Assembly: GCA_964647255.1 (NCBI GenBank)
Contig: CAZYGI010000077.1
Coordinates: forward strand, 1-16,070
DNA from: CAWJEL01 sp964647255
GTDB taxonomy: Bacteria > Chloroflexota > Anaerolineae > CG2-30-64-16
Direction: 5' to 3'
Length of the DNA stretch: 16,070 nt
Shown here one piece after another: positions 15,096-16,070 of this stretch. The notes beneath the pieces were generated by a model, which worked only from the letters and a program-made list of their open reading frames with translations, searched no databases and had not been told where the DNA came from. How positions within the stretch are numbered: the stretch's first letter is position 1; each line of letters begins with the position of its first letter. Position numbers and translations under genes: made by a program.

Positions 15096-16070
15096 CTACC
15101 CGCGGCAGGCGTCGAGCATGGCGCGCATGTTTTCGGCCTTGCAGTGATCCACCACCGCGCCCGGCGACAGGACGAAGCCGCCGTCACCGGCGACGTCTGC
15201 GATCAGCTTCTTGCAGTACGCGGTGACATCCGCGGCGGCGCCGGTGGACAAGAGCGACGCGGGCACGTTGCCGCCGAAGCAGGCCCAGCCGCCCCAGAGC
15301 CGCTTGACCTCATTCATGTCGGTCTTGTCGAAGATCCACAGCGTGGAGCCGGCCGGGATGTCGGGATCCTGCCCTCGTTGACCAGCCCGACGATGACCGC
15401 CTTGAGCTGCGGCCAGTAGAAGGTCTTGAAATCCTTATCGGACATGAAGCCATCCGCGCCCTTGTGCAGCGGCATGAACACAAACGGATTCTTCGAGCCC
15501 GCGACCCCGCGCACGCCGGACGCAATGGCCAGCGGCACCAGCCGTTCCATTGCGGCCAGCACCTTCTTGGGCTGGCGGAACTTGTCCAGCATGATGGCGC
15601 GGGTCCCGCGCAGGGTGTCGCCCAGCGTGTCGAACGGCGCCTTGCATGCGCCGCCGATGAATGCCGGCAGGCCGTGCTTGGCGATCGAGGCGCCGTCGGT
15701 CGCGCCGACGAAGCCGGCCCATTTGAGTGCCTCGCGGCCGGCCTCCAGCATGGTCTCCCAGGCCTTGGCCGCGGGCGGCAGGCCTGCGCCGATCATGTAG
15801 CCGCCGGTGAAGGGCAGCTCAACGACGTCGGTCATCGGCCCCAGTGTTGACCAGCCGGAGAGCGAGTTGAACACGCGTGGCAGGTAGTAGCGCATGAAGA
15901 AGTCGGTCGGGTCGTTGATCAAGATGTCGTACTCGTCGGCCTTCATGAACTCGCCTTCGAGCGCCTGATATGAGGCCTTCGGATCCACGCCGCGGCCCGG
16001 CCACTGGTAGAGCTTGTAATCCAGGATGTCGAACAGGGGGCCCGAGCCGGCCATGCCGCAACTGACCACG
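15096..16070 (-). pseudogene. UroD-family corrinoid methyltransferase-type protein, frameshifted, 5' partial
   Basis: Two frames cover one gene of the uroporphyrinogen decarboxylase superfamily, which includes the MtaA, MtbA and CmuA methyltransferases. The upstream part (15314-16070, entering from beyond the window) carries GMAGSGPLFDILDYKLYQWP, FMKADEYDILINDPTDFFMR and VGLVNEG. The C-terminal part (15096 to about 15367, another frame) carries DIPAGSTLWIFDKTDMNEV, GNVPASLLSTG, YCKKLIADVAGDGGFVLSP and HCKAENMRAML. The frames cross near 15355-15370. Relatives have about 15 more residues between NEG and IPAG, including an EG...RLE stretch that is absent here. A non-multiple-of-three deletion is therefore likely, either real (pseudogene) or a draft-assembly error. 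Roughly 80-100 N-terminal residues lie outside. It heads the operon with the MFS and RACE genes. Substrate unknown; a true heme-pathway HemE is unlikely from the sequence pattern and context. Confidence 0.8.

Overview
This is a high-GC, draft-quality stretch of chromosome with one run of ten Ns at 6652-6661. It most resembles an anaerobic or facultative Chloroflexota-type bacterium, probably a metagenome-assembled genome. That placement is inference. It rests on the gene mix (RND pump with lipoprotein adaptor and no outer-membrane channel, W/Mo aldehyde:ferredoxin oxidoreductase, corrinoid-activation proteins) and on short intergenic dispersed repeats. There is no rRNA, tRNA or phylogenetic marker to confirm it.

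Layout. (1) 1-797, plus strand: the C-terminal part of a TolB/PD40 beta-propeller protein. A GGTTAGTT tandem repeat and a dispersed-repeat remnant follow. (2) 992-5369, plus strand: a two-gene efflux operon, a lipoprotein HlyD-type adaptor and an HAE1-type RND permease 4 bases apart. 5370-5616 holds only repeat remnants. (3) 5617-11053, minus strand: a probable operon read as MFS transporter, iron-type alcohol dehydrogenase, SCP2-domain protein, aldehyde:ferredoxin oxidoreductase, GNAT acetyltransferase. The ADH and AOR can act in series (alcohol to aldehyde to acid), with a hydrophobic-ligand protein encoded between them. (4) 11056-11287: a compact divergent promoter region with two good sigma70-type promoters and two palindromes. 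(5) 11288-11977, plus strand: a protein like the MetH activation domain with a C-terminal Cys cluster. (6) 11989-16070, minus strand: a second operon read as UroD-family (corrinoid methyltransferase-type) protein, MFS transporter, RACE-type reductive activator of corrinoid enzymes. The UroD-family gene runs off the right edge and is broken by an internal deletion/frameshift near 15360.

Taken together, the right half suggests corrinoid-dependent methyl-group metabolism: a methyltransferase, an ATP-dependent cobalt-reducing activator, a second activation-type protein and a transporter. The divergent neighbouring operon oxidises alcohols and aldehydes with reduced ferredoxin as one likely product. 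Low-potential ferredoxin is what RACE proteins need, so the two halves could be linked; this is inference. The corrinoid protein itself, the substrate-specific methyltransferase and tungstopterin genes are not in the window. No intergenic stretch exceeds about 250 bases, and no RNA gene, CRISPR array, insertion sequence or cobalamin riboswitch was recognised.
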